DNA of 64,000 nucleotides from Herbaspirillum sp. YR522. Its GTDB lineage: Bacteria > Pseudomonadota > Gammaproteobacteria > Burkholderiales > Burkholderiaceae_D. Under the pieces are notes generated by a model. That model worked only from the letters and a program-made list of their open reading frames with translations. It had not been told where the DNA came from and searched no databases. Positions 25,272-33,520 of this stretch are shown piece by piece (the first letter of the stretch is position 1; the number at the start of each line of letters is the position of its first letter). Made by a program: the position numbers and the translations under genes. Location: positions 1 through 64,000 of the forward strand of contig NZ_AKJA01000109.1 of NCBI RefSeq assembly GCF_000282575.1. Direction: 5' to 3'.

Positions 25272-25559
25272 TTACGGTATATGCGTCGCGCGGCCGGGAC
25301 GACCACGAAAGATATCGCCGTCGTCATAGACCTTCTCTCGATGTTCCTGCTGGTCGATATCGGCCTGGCCTGGCGGCGACATCCGAGGATCGGCAGCAGG
25401 CGCCGGGCTTGCTTGGCTCGCCTGGCCCGAGGGCCAGGTCCCGGCCAGTTCCTGCCGTTGCCATATCTTCTCCATGCGGGCCTGGGCGGCGATCCTGGCT
25501 GTCTCGACTTGCGGCGGATCCGGTGACGGATCGTCTGCGGCAATTTTCCGGGTGGGCAT
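25272..25559 (-). CDS. Hypothetical polar protein, 95 aa
   Basis: AAAGGAGAAG precedes the ATG (MPTRKIAADDPSPDPPQVET), which decides this start over longer frames. The protein is hydrophilic, Pro/Ala/Gln-rich, with no signal peptide or membrane segment and probably little fixed structure. It lies upstream of the non-coding 25069-25271 stretch and about 120 bases from the SRAP gene on the same strand. No family recognised. Confidence 0.55.
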   Translation of the reverse strand: MPTRKIAADDPSPDPPQVETARIAAQARMEKIWQRQELAGTWPSGQASQASPAPAADPRMSPPGQADIDQQEHREKVYDDGDIFRGRPGRATHIP

Positions 25560-25678
25560 CACTTCTCCTTTGCAAGTCGTTATCCACTGCGCAACACTGC
25601 GCCATGTAGTCTGGTCATTCATGCTGCCGACCGCACAGTAGCGTGGCAGCATGCCGATCCGCCGCGATGCGGGCCGGC

Positions 25679-26347
25679 CTAGAACAGCGATACCGGCATT
25701 GGCCTGGTGCGCCGTCCCTTGGTCGCGCGCCAGGCCTTCATCAGGCCGGCTGGATAGAGCGCAAGTATCGCCCGCGCAGCCTGGGGAGAGTCGATATTGA
25801 GCCAGTGCCGGTATTGCGATCTTGGCACGATGACCAGGCTGCGCTTTTCCTCGCCCGGCTTGTGAAAGAGGTTCATCAGCGGGTGGCCGTCGGCATTGAT
25901 GGTGATCTGCGCAAACGAAAACGTGCAACTGCCATCCTCTTCGGTCCAGGGTTTCCAGATACCGGCCACGCAGAATGGCTGGTCGTCGGCCATCCCGATG
26001 GCCCAGCGCTCGGCAAATCCCGATTCATAGTTAGGTTCGTAGAACCATTGCGTCGGCAGCAGGCAGGTTTGCACCGTATGCCACTGCCTGGAATAGGCCG
26101 GCTTGCTGGCGATGGTTTCGGCACGTGCGTTCATGGTGGACTGCCGGATGTCGGGTTGCTGTATCCGCCTGGGCACCATGCCGTAGGTGCCGACGATCAA
26201 TTCCGGCGCGCCACCCTGGCCGGCACGAATCACCGGCGCCGCATAGTCTTGCCAGATCTCATCGGACCAGGACGATGCACCGTCGATATCGGCACCGGTG
26301 AGCCCGGCAACGATTTCTTTCGAGCCTGCCTTGTAGTTCAAGCACAT
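25679..26347 (-). CDS. SOS-response-associated peptidase (SRAP, HMCES/YedK-like)
   Basis: The start is set at MCLNYKAG, because Cys2 becomes the N-terminal nucleophile that covalently traps abasic sites in single-stranded DNA. Other family marks: STMNARAET (the Asn and Glu-rich box), WFYEPNYE in place of the usual WYEW box (its Glu may be the catalytic one), and GHPLMNLFH in place of the usual H-x-R-M-P box. The last two are divergent, so it is a remote subfamily member and catalytic competence is not certain. 222 residues, normal length. Protects AP sites during replication in known relatives. Confidence 0.8.
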   Translation of the reverse strand: MCLNYKAGSKEIVAGLTGADIDGASSWSDEIWQDYAAPVIRAGQGGAPELIVGTYGMVPRRIQQPDIRQSTMNARAETIASKPAYSRQWHTVQTCLLPTQWFYEPNYESGFAERWAIGMADDQPFCVAGIWKPWTEEDGSCTFSFAQITINADGHPLMNLFHKPGEEKRSLVIVPRSQYRHWLNIDSPQAARAILALYPAGLMKAWRATKGRRTRPMPVSLF

Positions 26348-26668
26348 GTCATGCCTTTCTCTGTCACGCCCTGGTTCCACGCCCTGGTTCCGGTCGTCGC
26401 GATTGACGTTAAACCTTGGTGACGCAAGCGTATGTACGGTAAGGCGCATAGCGCTGCGGGCTGGATGTCACGCCCGGCCTGCCGTTTCAATGTTCGATAC
26501 CGAACGGACGCCGCTCCTGATGCAGCGCATGATCGGACGCACGATGCCTGCCGGCGCCCCGTCCGTTGCGCTGGAGGTCATCATTGTTTTTATTGCGCCA
26601 GGACCGGTGGTGTGGACGATAACGCCGATAACGCCGATAACGCGGCGTTGACCCAACAGGAGGCAGTG

Positions 26669-26935
26669 ATGATCGAGTGCCTATTTGTATTTCGACAGCA
26701 CGGCTGTCGCTCGTCAGCGAGCTTGAGAACCCTACGACGCATGCACGTGGTGCCATCGGTGGGCGATCGCTTATGCCTGCACGATAGCCAGGGCGATGCC
26801 GTACCGGCCCGCCAGGTCGTCACCGAAGTGCTTCATGCAATTTCAGCCGAGCAGGACAGGCACACCATCACGGTGTATTACAGCGGCGCCGACGACGCCG
26901 ACTGGCTCAGGCTCGGCACCTCAAGACACGGTTGA
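26669..26935 (+). CDS. Hypothetical protein, 88 aa
   Basis: AGGAGG ends six bases before the ATG, a strong ribosome site. The protein (MIECLFVFRQHGCRSSASL to HTITVYYSGADDADW) is soluble, with no signal peptide. Family not recognised. It is divergent from the SRAP gene and about 110 bases before another small plus-strand gene. The 320 bases between the SRAP start and this gene hold no other coding sequence. Confidence 0.55.
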   Translation: MIECLFVFRQHGCRSSASLRTLRRMHVVPSVGDRLCLHDSQGDAVPARQVVTEVLHAISAEQDRHTITVYYSGADDADWLRLGTSRHG

Positions 26936-27044
26936 AAAGACCCGGTGGGCTGCCGATGCGGCGGCTTCATCCTCTCGCTGCGAGGCTGCGATGCTGCCCC
27001 CGGCACTTGCGCTGCAATCGATGCTTGCGAACAGGAGCCAGACG

Positions 27045-27308
27045 ATGCACAGGAGTCGGATCAAGATCTACAAGGGTATCCAGATCGAGGTGACGGTGAC
27101 CCGTTTCGATCAAGAGTTCTGCTCGTTTACCAACGTCCGTCCGTATGGGCTCGATACCGGGGCGGCTGCGGTCAGCATTTTCGCCGAATGGATCGACCAG
27201 AAGGCAATGACCCCGAAGATCGCCTTCGACAACGCCTTCTCGCGCGCACTGATTGCAATCGCCAAGCGCGATGCCCGGCGTCATCACGACCAGCGGCTCT
27301 CACCTTGA
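27045..27308 (+). CDS. Hypothetical protein, 87 aa
   Basis: AGGAG lies eight bases before the ATG (MHRSRIKIYKGIQIEVTVTR); an upstream ATG at 26988 is possible but lacks such a site. The N-terminal half is beta-like (IQIEVTVTRFDQEFCSFTNV), the C-terminal half helical and basic (NAFSRALIAIAKRDARRH). No known motif. It shares strand and size with the previous gene but no clear sequence similarity. Confidence 0.55.
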   Translation: MHRSRIKIYKGIQIEVTVTRFDQEFCSFTNVRPYGLDTGAAAVSIFAEWIDQKAMTPKIAFDNAFSRALIAIAKRDARRHHDQRLSP

Positions 27309-27368
27309 TGCCGCCGGCGCGGATCGCACTGCGTCATTGCCTGCTTCGTGCCTCCTCCCCTGGCACCC

Positions 27369-27590
27369 CTACCCTGCGGTCTTGCGCGCAGCTGGCGGAT
27401 GAGGATTCTCGAATATTTCCTCCACCGGCCGGCCGAACACGGCACTGATGCGATAGGCCAGGTCCAGCGACGGGTCGTGTTTATCCACTTCGAGCGCATT
27501 GACGGCCTGGCGCGACACGCTCAGGCGCTCGGCCAGCTGCGCCTGGGTCCAGCCTGCTTCGGCACGCAGCACGCGCAAATGGTTCTTCAT
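27369..27590 (-). CDS. XRE-family transcriptional regulator, 73 aa
   Basis: The whole protein is one helix-turn-helix domain: LRVLRAEAGWTQAQLAERLS followed by VSRQAVNALEVDKHDPSL and the closing LAYRISAVFGRPVEEIFE. This is the compact XRE type often paired with a small membrane protein. It lies seven bases downstream of such a gene (27598-28011), so both come from the promoter at 28021-28066, where inverted repeats could be its own operators. Confidence 0.85.
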   Translation of the reverse strand: MKNHLRVLRAEAGWTQAQLAERLSVSRQAVNALEVDKHDPSLDLAYRISAVFGRPVEEIFENPHPPAARKTAG

Positions 27591-27597
27591 CCCGGGC

Positions 27598-28011
27598 TCA
27601 GCGACTTGAACGCACCAGCGGCCAGACCACTGCCGAGACCATCCAGAACAAGGGATAGATCAGCAAGGCGTTCAGGCTCGGCGCTGCGGCATAGCTTTCG
27701 CCGAAGCCCCATGCGCTCGAGACCACCATGACGATGCCTGCACTGAGGATGACCCGCTTGGCCCATAGCGCGCGCAGGTATTCGTCGCTCTCGACAATCA
27801 GGCGCCATAGCGACCACACCTGCCCCGCCACCGGCAGCGCTACCGCCAGCGCCAACCCCCATCCGGCCGGCGTTCCGATCCAGGTGTCGAATACCCCCAG
27901 AATGGCACCGAGGTTGAGCACGGCGTAGACGGCCATGAAGGCAAGGGTACGAATGACGTAGCGCCGGCTGGGAGAAGCCGCGTGCGAGTGTGGCAAGGTG
28001 GCAAAAGACAT
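27598..28011 (-). CDS. Membrane protein paired with XRE regulator
   Basis: About 137 residues. GGAG six bases before the ATG of MSFATLPHSH decides this start over an ATG four codons upstream. Four hydrophobic segments (RTLAFMAVYAVLNLGAILGV; GWGLALAVALPVAGQVW; VILSAGIVMVVSSAWGF; LLIYPLFWMVSAVVWPLV) make it an integral membrane protein. The WRLIVESDEYLRAL segment between them is typical of small proteins encoded before such XRE regulators. The function of these pairs is unknown. Confidence 0.7.
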   Translation of the reverse strand: MSFATLPHSHAASPSRRYVIRTLAFMAVYAVLNLGAILGVFDTWIGTPAGWGLALAVALPVAGQVWSLWRLIVESDEYLRALWAKRVILSAGIVMVVSSAWGFGESYAAAPSLNALLIYPLFWMVSAVVWPLVRSSR

Positions 28012-28020
28012 AGAACGCTC

Positions 28021-28066
28021 CATGTAAGGTTTACATGACTTTATAGATGTCAGGTTTACCTGTCAA
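28021..28066 (-). promoter_or_regulatory. Promoter of the membrane protein/XRE operon with two inverted repeats
   Basis: On the minus strand TTGACA (28066-28061) is a consensus -35; an AT-rich TATAAAGT (28045-28038) follows at 15 to 17 bases. The -35 overlaps the inverted repeat CAGGT-TT-ACCTG (28051-28062, arms perfect), and the start region overlaps a second, CATGTAA-GGT-TTACATG (28021-28037). The placement fits autorepression by the XRE protein. Confidence 0.65.
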
Positions 28067-28334
28067 ATAGCAGGCGATCGATTCTTTATCGTTAGCGCAC
28101 GGCAGTCGTGCATCGGCGGACATGGCGGACACGGCGGGCCGATTGGTCAGCCAGTGCGCGCACCGCCGAACTGCCGGATTTTTCGTTACGACCGAGGGCA
28201 CCACAGTATGGCCCCGTTCCACATAAGAAAACCGGTTCACTATGTTCGCAACCGTACATATGGAGCGGGCTGTATTTCCTATAATCCACAGGACCACATT
28301 CGTCTCGAGACACCCACCACTACGGAAAAAATAC

Positions 28335-29075
28335 ATGCATATCCGGGGACTCTGCACTCGCAAACTTCCTCTTCGCCGAGCTGTTGCCTGAAGCGCAAGC
28401 CCAGCTTCAGGCCCAGATGGAGAGGGTCGAGTTGCCGCTGGGCATGGTCTTGTGCGAGTCCGGCGAGAAACTTCACCATGTCTATTTCCCGGTCGACTCG
28501 ATCGCTCGTTGCTGTCGGTGATGGAAAACGGCGCATCGGCCGAGATTGCCATCGTTGGCAACGATGGCTTCGTCGGCATCGCCGTGCTGATGGGAGGCGG
28601 CAGCACGCCCAGCAGGTGCATCGTCCAGAGCGCCGGCTGGGCGTATCGCCTGTCCGCTCTTCGATTCAGGGACGCCGTCCATGGCAATCCCCATACCTTG
28701 AACCTGATGCTGCGCTATGCCCAGGCGCTGCTGACGCAAATGGCCCAGACGGCGGTGTGCAACCGACACCACTCCATCGACCAGCAATTGTGCCGGTGGC
28801 TGTTATTGTCGCTGGACCGGCTGTCCGGCTTTCAGTTGGCGATGACCCAGGAACTGATCTCGAACATGCTGGGCGTGCGCCGCGAAGGGGTGACCGAGGC
28901 GGCCGGAAAATTGCAGAGGCTGGGCGTGATCGAATATGCCCGGGGCCGGCTCACCGTCGTCGATCGGCCACGGCTGGAGACGCTGTGCTGCGAATGCTAC
29001 GCGGTAGTCAAGAAAGAGACCCACAGGCTGTTGCCTTATATGGCGGCGGCCTGTCGCGCCAAGCCTTCTGCGTGA
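28335..29075 (+). pseudogene. Crp/Fnr-family regulator 1, frameshifted
   Basis: The first frame reads NFLFAELLPEAQAQLQAQM through KLHHVYFPVDSI; it breaks near 28500, and the next frame continues with SLLSVMENGASAEIAIVGND and the helix-turn-helix LGVRREGVTEAAGKLQ to the C-terminus. One missing base (ATCG.CTCG) is enough. The cyclic-nucleotide-binding domain and C-terminal DNA-binding domain are otherwise complete. It lies next to a second, also broken, copy (29195-29876). Either both are pseudogenes or the sequence has indel errors here. Confidence 0.75.
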
Positions 29076-29194
29076 CCCGCATATGTTCGTTAACGGACAG
29101 TGACAGTTAATCAAAAGGAACATAATCCATTCATTGAAACGGTAAACGGGCCTGCGCGCGGGCCATTGGCCCTTACCATCACCCGAGAGATGAA

Positions 29195-29876
29195 TTGGAA
29201 CATGACCAGAATCATATTATTGCGACTTTGTCCCAAGGCGATCGATCGCATTTTCTGAAGCAGTGCAAGCTGGTCGAACTCAACGTGGGCGACGTTATTT
29301 CGACGCACAAGGTCAGCCAGGTCTATTTCCCGGTCAGCGGCCTGATTTCGGTGCTGTCGCTGGGTGATGCGACACAGAACTTCGAAGTCGGGATGATCGG
29401 TCGCGAGGGAATGTATGGCATTCCCTTCGCCCTCGGCCTGAAGTCCACCGTCTTTCCCGCGTCGGTGCTCTATGCCGGGCAGGCATGGCGCATACCGGCA
29501 ACCGCGTTGCGCCAGGAGATGAACCAGAACAAGGCGCTGCAACTGGTCATCAATCGTTATATCAACGTTGTCATCGAACAGTTACAGCACTTGCCGTTAC
29601 ATCAAGTTCCATACCATCTACGAGCGGCTGGCCAAGTGGCTGCTGATGAGCCAGGATCGCGCGCATGCGACCGAGTTCGAGATCACGCAGGAGACCCTGG
29701 CGTCGGTGTTGGGTGTGCGGCGGGTAGGCATCACCGATGCGGCGATAAGGATGCGCAAGAACGGCATCATCGAATATAGCCGTGGCCATGTGAGGATATT
29801 GAACCGCCAGCGTCTCGAAGGACAGGCATGCTCCTGCTACGAAGGCGAAACGCGGATATACGCCCAGGCGCTATAG
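29195..29876 (+). pseudogene. Crp/Fnr-family regulator 2, frameshifted
   Basis: The first frame gives LVELNVGDVISTHKVSQVYF, then LGDATQNFEVGMIGREGMYG and runs to YINVVIEQLQH. After a one-base frame change near 29590 the C-terminal domain follows: YIKFHTIYERLAKWLLMSQD, TLASVLGVRRVGITDAAIRM. No good ATG fits the first frame; TTG at 29195 is possible. It is a paralogue of the preceding regulator, so a local duplication followed by loss of both is one reading. Confidence 0.75.
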
Positions 29877-30257
29877 CGTCCTTCGCCTGTTCTGGACGGC
29901 CCGTCCCATGCGGTTGCCGATGGCTTCCACGGTGCCAGGCTGGAACAGCACGATCTGATACCTGGGGCCTGGCCCCAGGATATCGGAGCGTTGCCGGAAC
30001 AGGTTCACCCCTTCCAGCGTCTTGAGCAGGCCTGCCAGCTCCGACTCGGAATCGACGCCGATGAGCCGGTAGATTTCTCCATGCTGGTTGCCGATGGCCA
30101 CCACGAGATATTTTTCGCGCACCAGCGGGGCCTTGACGAAACCCAGCTCTACCTGCTGTATCAGGTTGCTATCGAAGTCGCTGCTGACGACTCCGCCTAC
30201 TAGCGCCGTTATCTTCAAGATCTTCTCCGGATACGCTGCCTGAAGTTCGCAAACCAT
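29871..30257 (-). CDS. Hypothetical protein, 128 aa
   Basis: The sequence (MVCELQAAYPEKILKITALV, SSDFDSNLIQQVELGFVKAP) shows no recognised motif; it is soluble, with a basic C-terminus (MGRAVQNRRRTL). It converges on the second Crp/Fnr copy with a six-base overlap. A perfect 28-base palindrome lies about 40 bases upstream (30298-30325) and might be its operator. The ribosome site is not obvious. Confidence 0.45.
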   Translation of the reverse strand: MVCELQAAYPEKILKITALVGGVVSSDFDSNLIQQVELGFVKAPLVREKYLVVAIGNQHGEIYRLIGVDSESELAGLLKTLEGVNLFRQRSDILGPGPRYQIVLFQPGTVEAIGNRMGRAVQNRRRTL

Positions 30258-30278
30258 TGCGCGCCCACCGGATACATA

Positions 30279-30437
30279 CTATTGCCACCCGTTGCGGTGG
30301 GTCTGTTCGATATCGAACAGACCCATGCGGGCTATCGGATAAATGAAACCCGCTGGGCCGACAGGCCGATGGATGAACGGCGACAGCGTCAGCAAGAAGG
30401 CAAGCCAGGCGATGCGTGGATGACGCTGGTGGCGCAT
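30279..30437 (-). CDS. Possible small membrane protein, 52 aa
   Basis: A minus-strand frame encodes MRHQRHPRIAWLAFLLTLSP followed by FIHRPVGPAGFIYPIARMG, one short hydrophobic segment. It contains the 28-base palindrome (30298-30325) inside its coding region. The ribosome site (AGGGGCC) is fair. It may be real or a chance frame. Confidence 0.3.
   Translation of the reverse strand: MRHQRHPRIAWLAFLLTLSPFIHRPVGPAGFIYPIARMGLFDIEQTHRNGWQ
30298..30325. promoter_or_regulatory. Perfect 28-base palindrome
   Basis: The arm TGGGTCTGTTCGAT (30298-30311) reads identically on the opposite strand (30312-30325). The central GTTCGATATCGAAC recalls operators of IclR-type regulators, but no such regulator is nearby; the likeness is a guess. 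A further small hairpin (CCACC/GGTGG) lies just to its left. Confidence 0.6.
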
Positions 30438-30524
30438 CGATGGCCCCTGCGCGGGTAGGGAGCGCCAAGACACAGCCCGCGACGTTAGTGTATGATTCGT
30501 ATACGTTTCATATATGGAGTAGAC

Positions 30525-30737
30525 ATGGGCATTGTCAATATCGACGACGAACTGCACGACCAATTGCGCAAGGCCACGGCGGTGTCGTGCCGCTCGATCA
30601 ATGCGCAAGCGGCCTTCTGGATCAAGGTGGGGATGCTCAGCGAGATGAATCCGACGCAGAGCTTCAACGACATCGCGGCCGCCGAACTGCGCGCCGCCGG
30701 GGTCGTGCCGCAAGCCATCAGGGTAGCGGCACGATGA
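30525..30737 (+). CDS. ParD-like antitoxin-type protein, 70 aa
   Basis: GGAG lies before the ATG of MGIVNIDDELHDQLRKATA; the longer frame adds promoter sequence. The ribbon-helix-helix pattern (VNIDDELHDQLRKATAVSCR then SINAQAAFWIKVGML) fits the ParD-like family. Its stop overlaps the start of the methionine aminopeptidase gene (ATGA). Such ParD-like/map pairs are seen in other proteobacteria. A near-palindrome around CGTATACG (about 30492-30511) upstream could be its operator. Confidence 0.75.
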   Translation: MGIVNIDDELHDQLRKATAVSCRSINAQAAFWIKVGMLSEMNPTQSFNDIAAAELRAAGVVPQAIRVAAR

Positions 30738-31501
30738 CCAAGCGCCCTGAAGAAATCGCCTTGATGGCCGAGGCCGGAAAATTGCTGGCTGCGGTATTCG
30801 CGCACCTGGACCAATTGGACCTGATCGGCAGGTCGACCATGCAGGTCAACGATATGGTCGACGACTTCATCGTCGGCGAACTCGACGCGCGCCCGGCCAG
30901 CAAGGGGCAATACGGGTATGCCTATGCACTCAATGCGTCGCGCAACCACGTGGTCTGCCATGGCGTGCCATCGCCTGCCGATGTATTGCAAAGCGGCGAC
31001 ATCGTCAATTTCGACATCACGCTGGAAAAGCATGGCTATATCGCCGACTCGAGCAAGACCTACCTGGTGGGACAAGTCTCGGCGCCGGCCAGGCGGCTGG
31101 TGCAAGTGACCTACGAAGCCATGTGGAAAGGCATCAAGGCCGTGCGCCCGGGCGCGCGGCTTGGCGATATCGGCCATGCCATCGAACAGCACGCGCGCAA
31201 GAACGGCTACACCGTGGTCAGGCAATATTGCGGGCATGGCATCGGGCGCGAGATGCACGAACCACCGGAAGTGCTGCATTGGGGCCGGCCCAACACCGGC
31301 CTGCGCTTGCAGGAAGGCATGGTATTTACCATCGAGCCGATGATCAACCAGGGCAAGCATGATGTCGAGACCGAAGACGATGGCTGGACCGTGGTCACCT
31401 GCGACGGCAAGCTGTCGGCGCAATTCGAGCACACCATCGCGGTCACGCGCAACGGTGCGCAGGTGCTGACCCTGCGTGCCGGCGAGAAGTGTCCCGGCTA
31501 G
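30734..31501 (+). CDS. map: Type I methionine aminopeptidase
   Basis: 255 residues. Removes N-terminal Met from new proteins. Metal ligands are in the expected places: NHVVCHGVP (His), DIVNFDITLEKHGYIAD (two Asp), GHGIGREMHEPPEV (His), FTIEPM (Glu) and EFEHT-like AQFEHTIAV (Glu). It overlaps the ParD-like gene by ATGA, which suggests translational coupling. The chromosomal copy next to rpsB is not in this window, so this is probably a second map. Confidence 0.9.
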   Translation: MTKRPEEIALMAEAGKLLAAVFAHLDQLDLIGRSTMQVNDMVDDFIVGELDARPASKGQYGYAYALNASRNHVVCHGVPSPADVLQSGDIVNFDITLEKHGYIADSSKTYLVGQVSAPARRLVQVTYEAMWKGIKAVRPGARLGDIGHAIEQHARKNGYTVVRQYCGHGIGREMHEPPEVLHWGRPNTGLRLQEGMVFTIEPMINQGKHDVETEDDGWTVVTCDGKLSAQFEHTIAVTRNGAQVLTLRAGEKCPG

Positions 31502-31661
31502 CGCCTCTCCGACAGGCCCGGGAAGTCACCTTCACCAAACCGGTGCCCGGCTTGCGGACGTAGCGACGAACGAGCCCAACTAAGGAATTTCCCGATATCT
31601 GAATGGCAACTTTGTTCCTAGGATGAGGCGGAAGACTGCTCAAACCACCGAAAGAAAAGCC

Positions 31662-31955
31662 ATGCCCAGATTTCGCGTCACCTACCAGCCCATGGACCAG
31701 GCGGCCCCCTTGCAGGTCGAGTTCGAGGTCGAGCAGGACGGGATCCACTGCGACATCGTCCTGAGTTCACTGGGTCGGCATATCGATCCGTTGCAGCCGT
31801 GGCCGTTCGTGGTGGCGCCGCATCCGATGGAGCGCGACGCCGATTTGGCCGAACGCGCGGTGCGCCTTGCGCGCACCATGGGGGCCATGAAATACCTGAA
31901 GATGTCGTTCGTGAGTTACCTGATGGAAGGAAAGGCCTACGAGGTGGTCTGCTAG
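31662..31955 (+). CDS. Hypothetical protein, 97 aa
   Basis: The start at MPRFRVTYQPMDQAAPLQVE fits the coding pattern better than an ATG 13 codons upstream. Soluble, beta-rich N-terminal half (QVEFEVEQDGIHCDIVL) and a helical C-terminus (LARTMGAMKYLKMSFVSYLM). No motif recognised. Stands alone between map and a ModA-like gene. Confidence 0.5.
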   Translation: MPRFRVTYQPMDQAAPLQVEFEVEQDGIHCDIVLSSLGRHIDPLQPWPFVVAPHPMERDADLAERAVRLARTMGAMKYLKMSFVSYLMEGKAYEVVC

Positions 31956-32071
31956 CAAGCTGCTGGCAGGCAATTGCACCGGCCACACGCCGCCCTGGGC
32001 ATCGCGTAGAATCTCCCTCGCGTTGCCGGGGCTACCGGCGCCAGCCTCCATCCACCCTATCGGGAGTCACC

Positions 32072-32839
32072 ATGCTCGTACGTGCATTGCTGTGCATCGT
32101 TGCATCCCTGTCCATGGCAGCCTCGCTGCCGGCTTGCGCAGACGAGCTGAAGGTATTGGCCGCGGGCGCCATTGCGCCGGTGGTGCGCAGCGTGGCCGCC
32201 GACTTCGAACGTCGCAGCGGCATGCATGTCGAGGTCCAGAACGCGACCGGTGGTGTCACCGAACGGCGTATCCGTAGCGGTGAACGTTTCGACCTGACCG
32301 TGGTACCGGCCCCGCTGCTCAAGGCCCTGGTCGCAGATCGCTATGTCGATGCGCGCACGACACGGGAACTGGCGCAGGTGGGAATCGGCGTAGCCGTCAA
32401 GGCTGGCGCACCGGCGCCGGCCATCGCCACCGTGGCACAGTTCAAGGCCGCGCTACTGGCCGCACCGTCGGTGGCCGTCATCGACCCCAAGGCCGGTGGT
32501 TCCAGCGGCATCTATCTTGAAAAGCTGTTCGAGCAATTGGGGATCGCCGCGCAGATGCATGCCAAGCAGGTACTGGTGCCGGGCGGGCTGGTCGCCGAGA
32601 AGCTGCTCGACGGCAGTGCGGCGCTGGCCTTGCACCAGCAAAGCGAAATACTGGCGGTCAAGGGCGCCCGACTGGTGGGGCCGCTGCCGGCAGCGATCCA
32701 GAACTATACCGTCTACGCCGCCGGCATCTCGCCGCAATCCGGTTCGACCGGTGCTGCCCGTGCGTTCCTGACGATGTTCTCACAGGAGCATGCTCGCCAG
32801 GCCATGCGGGAGCATGGCCTGATGCCCAAGGTCGACTGA
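32072..32839 (+). CDS. ModA-like periplasmic substrate-binding protein
   Basis: 255 residues. A signal peptide (MLVRALLCIVASLSMAASLPACA) precedes LKVLAAGAIAPVVRSVAADF, NATGGVTERRIRSGERFDLT, and the second-lobe motif VAVIDPKAGGSSGIYLEKLF. This is the fold of molybdate-type binding proteins. No permease or ATPase gene follows, so it may serve as an orphan binding protein or sensor. The lack of the usual Ser/Thr ligand pattern leaves the substrate open. Confidence 0.75.
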   Translation: MLVRALLCIVASLSMAASLPACADELKVLAAGAIAPVVRSVAADFERRSGMHVEVQNATGGVTERRIRSGERFDLTVVPAPLLKALVADRYVDARTTRELAQVGIGVAVKAGAPAPAIATVAQFKAALLAAPSVAVIDPKAGGSSGIYLEKLFEQLGIAAQMHAKQVLVPGGLVAEKLLDGSAALALHQQSEILAVKGARLVGPLPAAIQNYTVYAAGISPQSGSTGAARAFLTMFSQEHARQAMREHGLMPKVD

Positions 32840-33203
32840 TAGCAGGCGCTATTTCGCACGGCCGTAATATCTTGTAACGAATTGCCCGATGGTGTCAGCA
32901 ATACCCCCGACGCCCCGGCGTAGGCCAAGCGCCGATCCTCCACGGCACGTCGCCATCGATAGCAACGCCTTGACTGGCCCGGAGATTGCACCGATGAGCT
33001 CGGCCTGGGCAAGACGCAGAATCGGTCATCGGACCCGACGCCGATGCGGCAACCAGGACTGGCGCCGGCCATGAAACTGTCAGACCCGCGCGAATCGTCC
33101 GACACGAAGTAGCCAGCACCGCCGACTGTCGCGCCGTGCTGGATTTCCTATGATGACATCACGTTTCCGCAATCAGCGGAACGACCAACCAAGGAGAACA
33201 GCC
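32840..33203. other. Intergenic region, no gene seen
   Basis: Several short frames are open on both strands, but none has coding character or a ribosome site. AAGGAGAACAGCC at the right end is the ribosome site of the next gene. Confidence 0.5.
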
Positions 33204-33509
33204 ATGTCCAAGAAGATCATCAGCGTAGCTTTGTTGGCCGCCGCCGCATTGAGCACCGGTGCTTATGCCCAGTCATACCAGGGTGGCTATGATTCATCGG
33301 CTCCACAGCAGCAGTACCAAAATTCATCCTCGACCGCGCAATACTACGATTACCAGGGCAACCAATCGAGCTCGCCCTCGTCGTCCAATTACCAGGACCA
33401 GAACGGTCAGTACATGGACCATACCGGTCGCGACACCGGCCAGAACAAGGCCAATCCTTATGCGCGTGAACTGAAGGATGGTCCGATGGGCACCTCGCCA
33501 GGCGCATAA
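33204..33509 (+). CDS. Secreted Gln/Ser/Tyr-rich small protein, 101 aa
   Basis: AAGGAGAACAGCC precedes the ATG. A signal peptide (MSKKIISVALLAAAALSTGAYA) is followed by a low-complexity mature region (SYQGGYDSSAPQQQYQNSSS) and a polar tail. Probably disordered in the periplasm or outside the cell. A 13-bp hairpin (33550-33580) lies 40 bases downstream. Function unknown. Confidence 0.65.
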   Translation: MSKKIISVALLAAAALSTGAYAQSYQGGYDSSAPQQQYQNSSSTAQYYDYQGNQSSSPSSSNYQDQNGQYMDHTGRDTGQNKANPYARELKDGPMGTSPGA

Positions 33510-33520
33510 CAGGTTCGACG

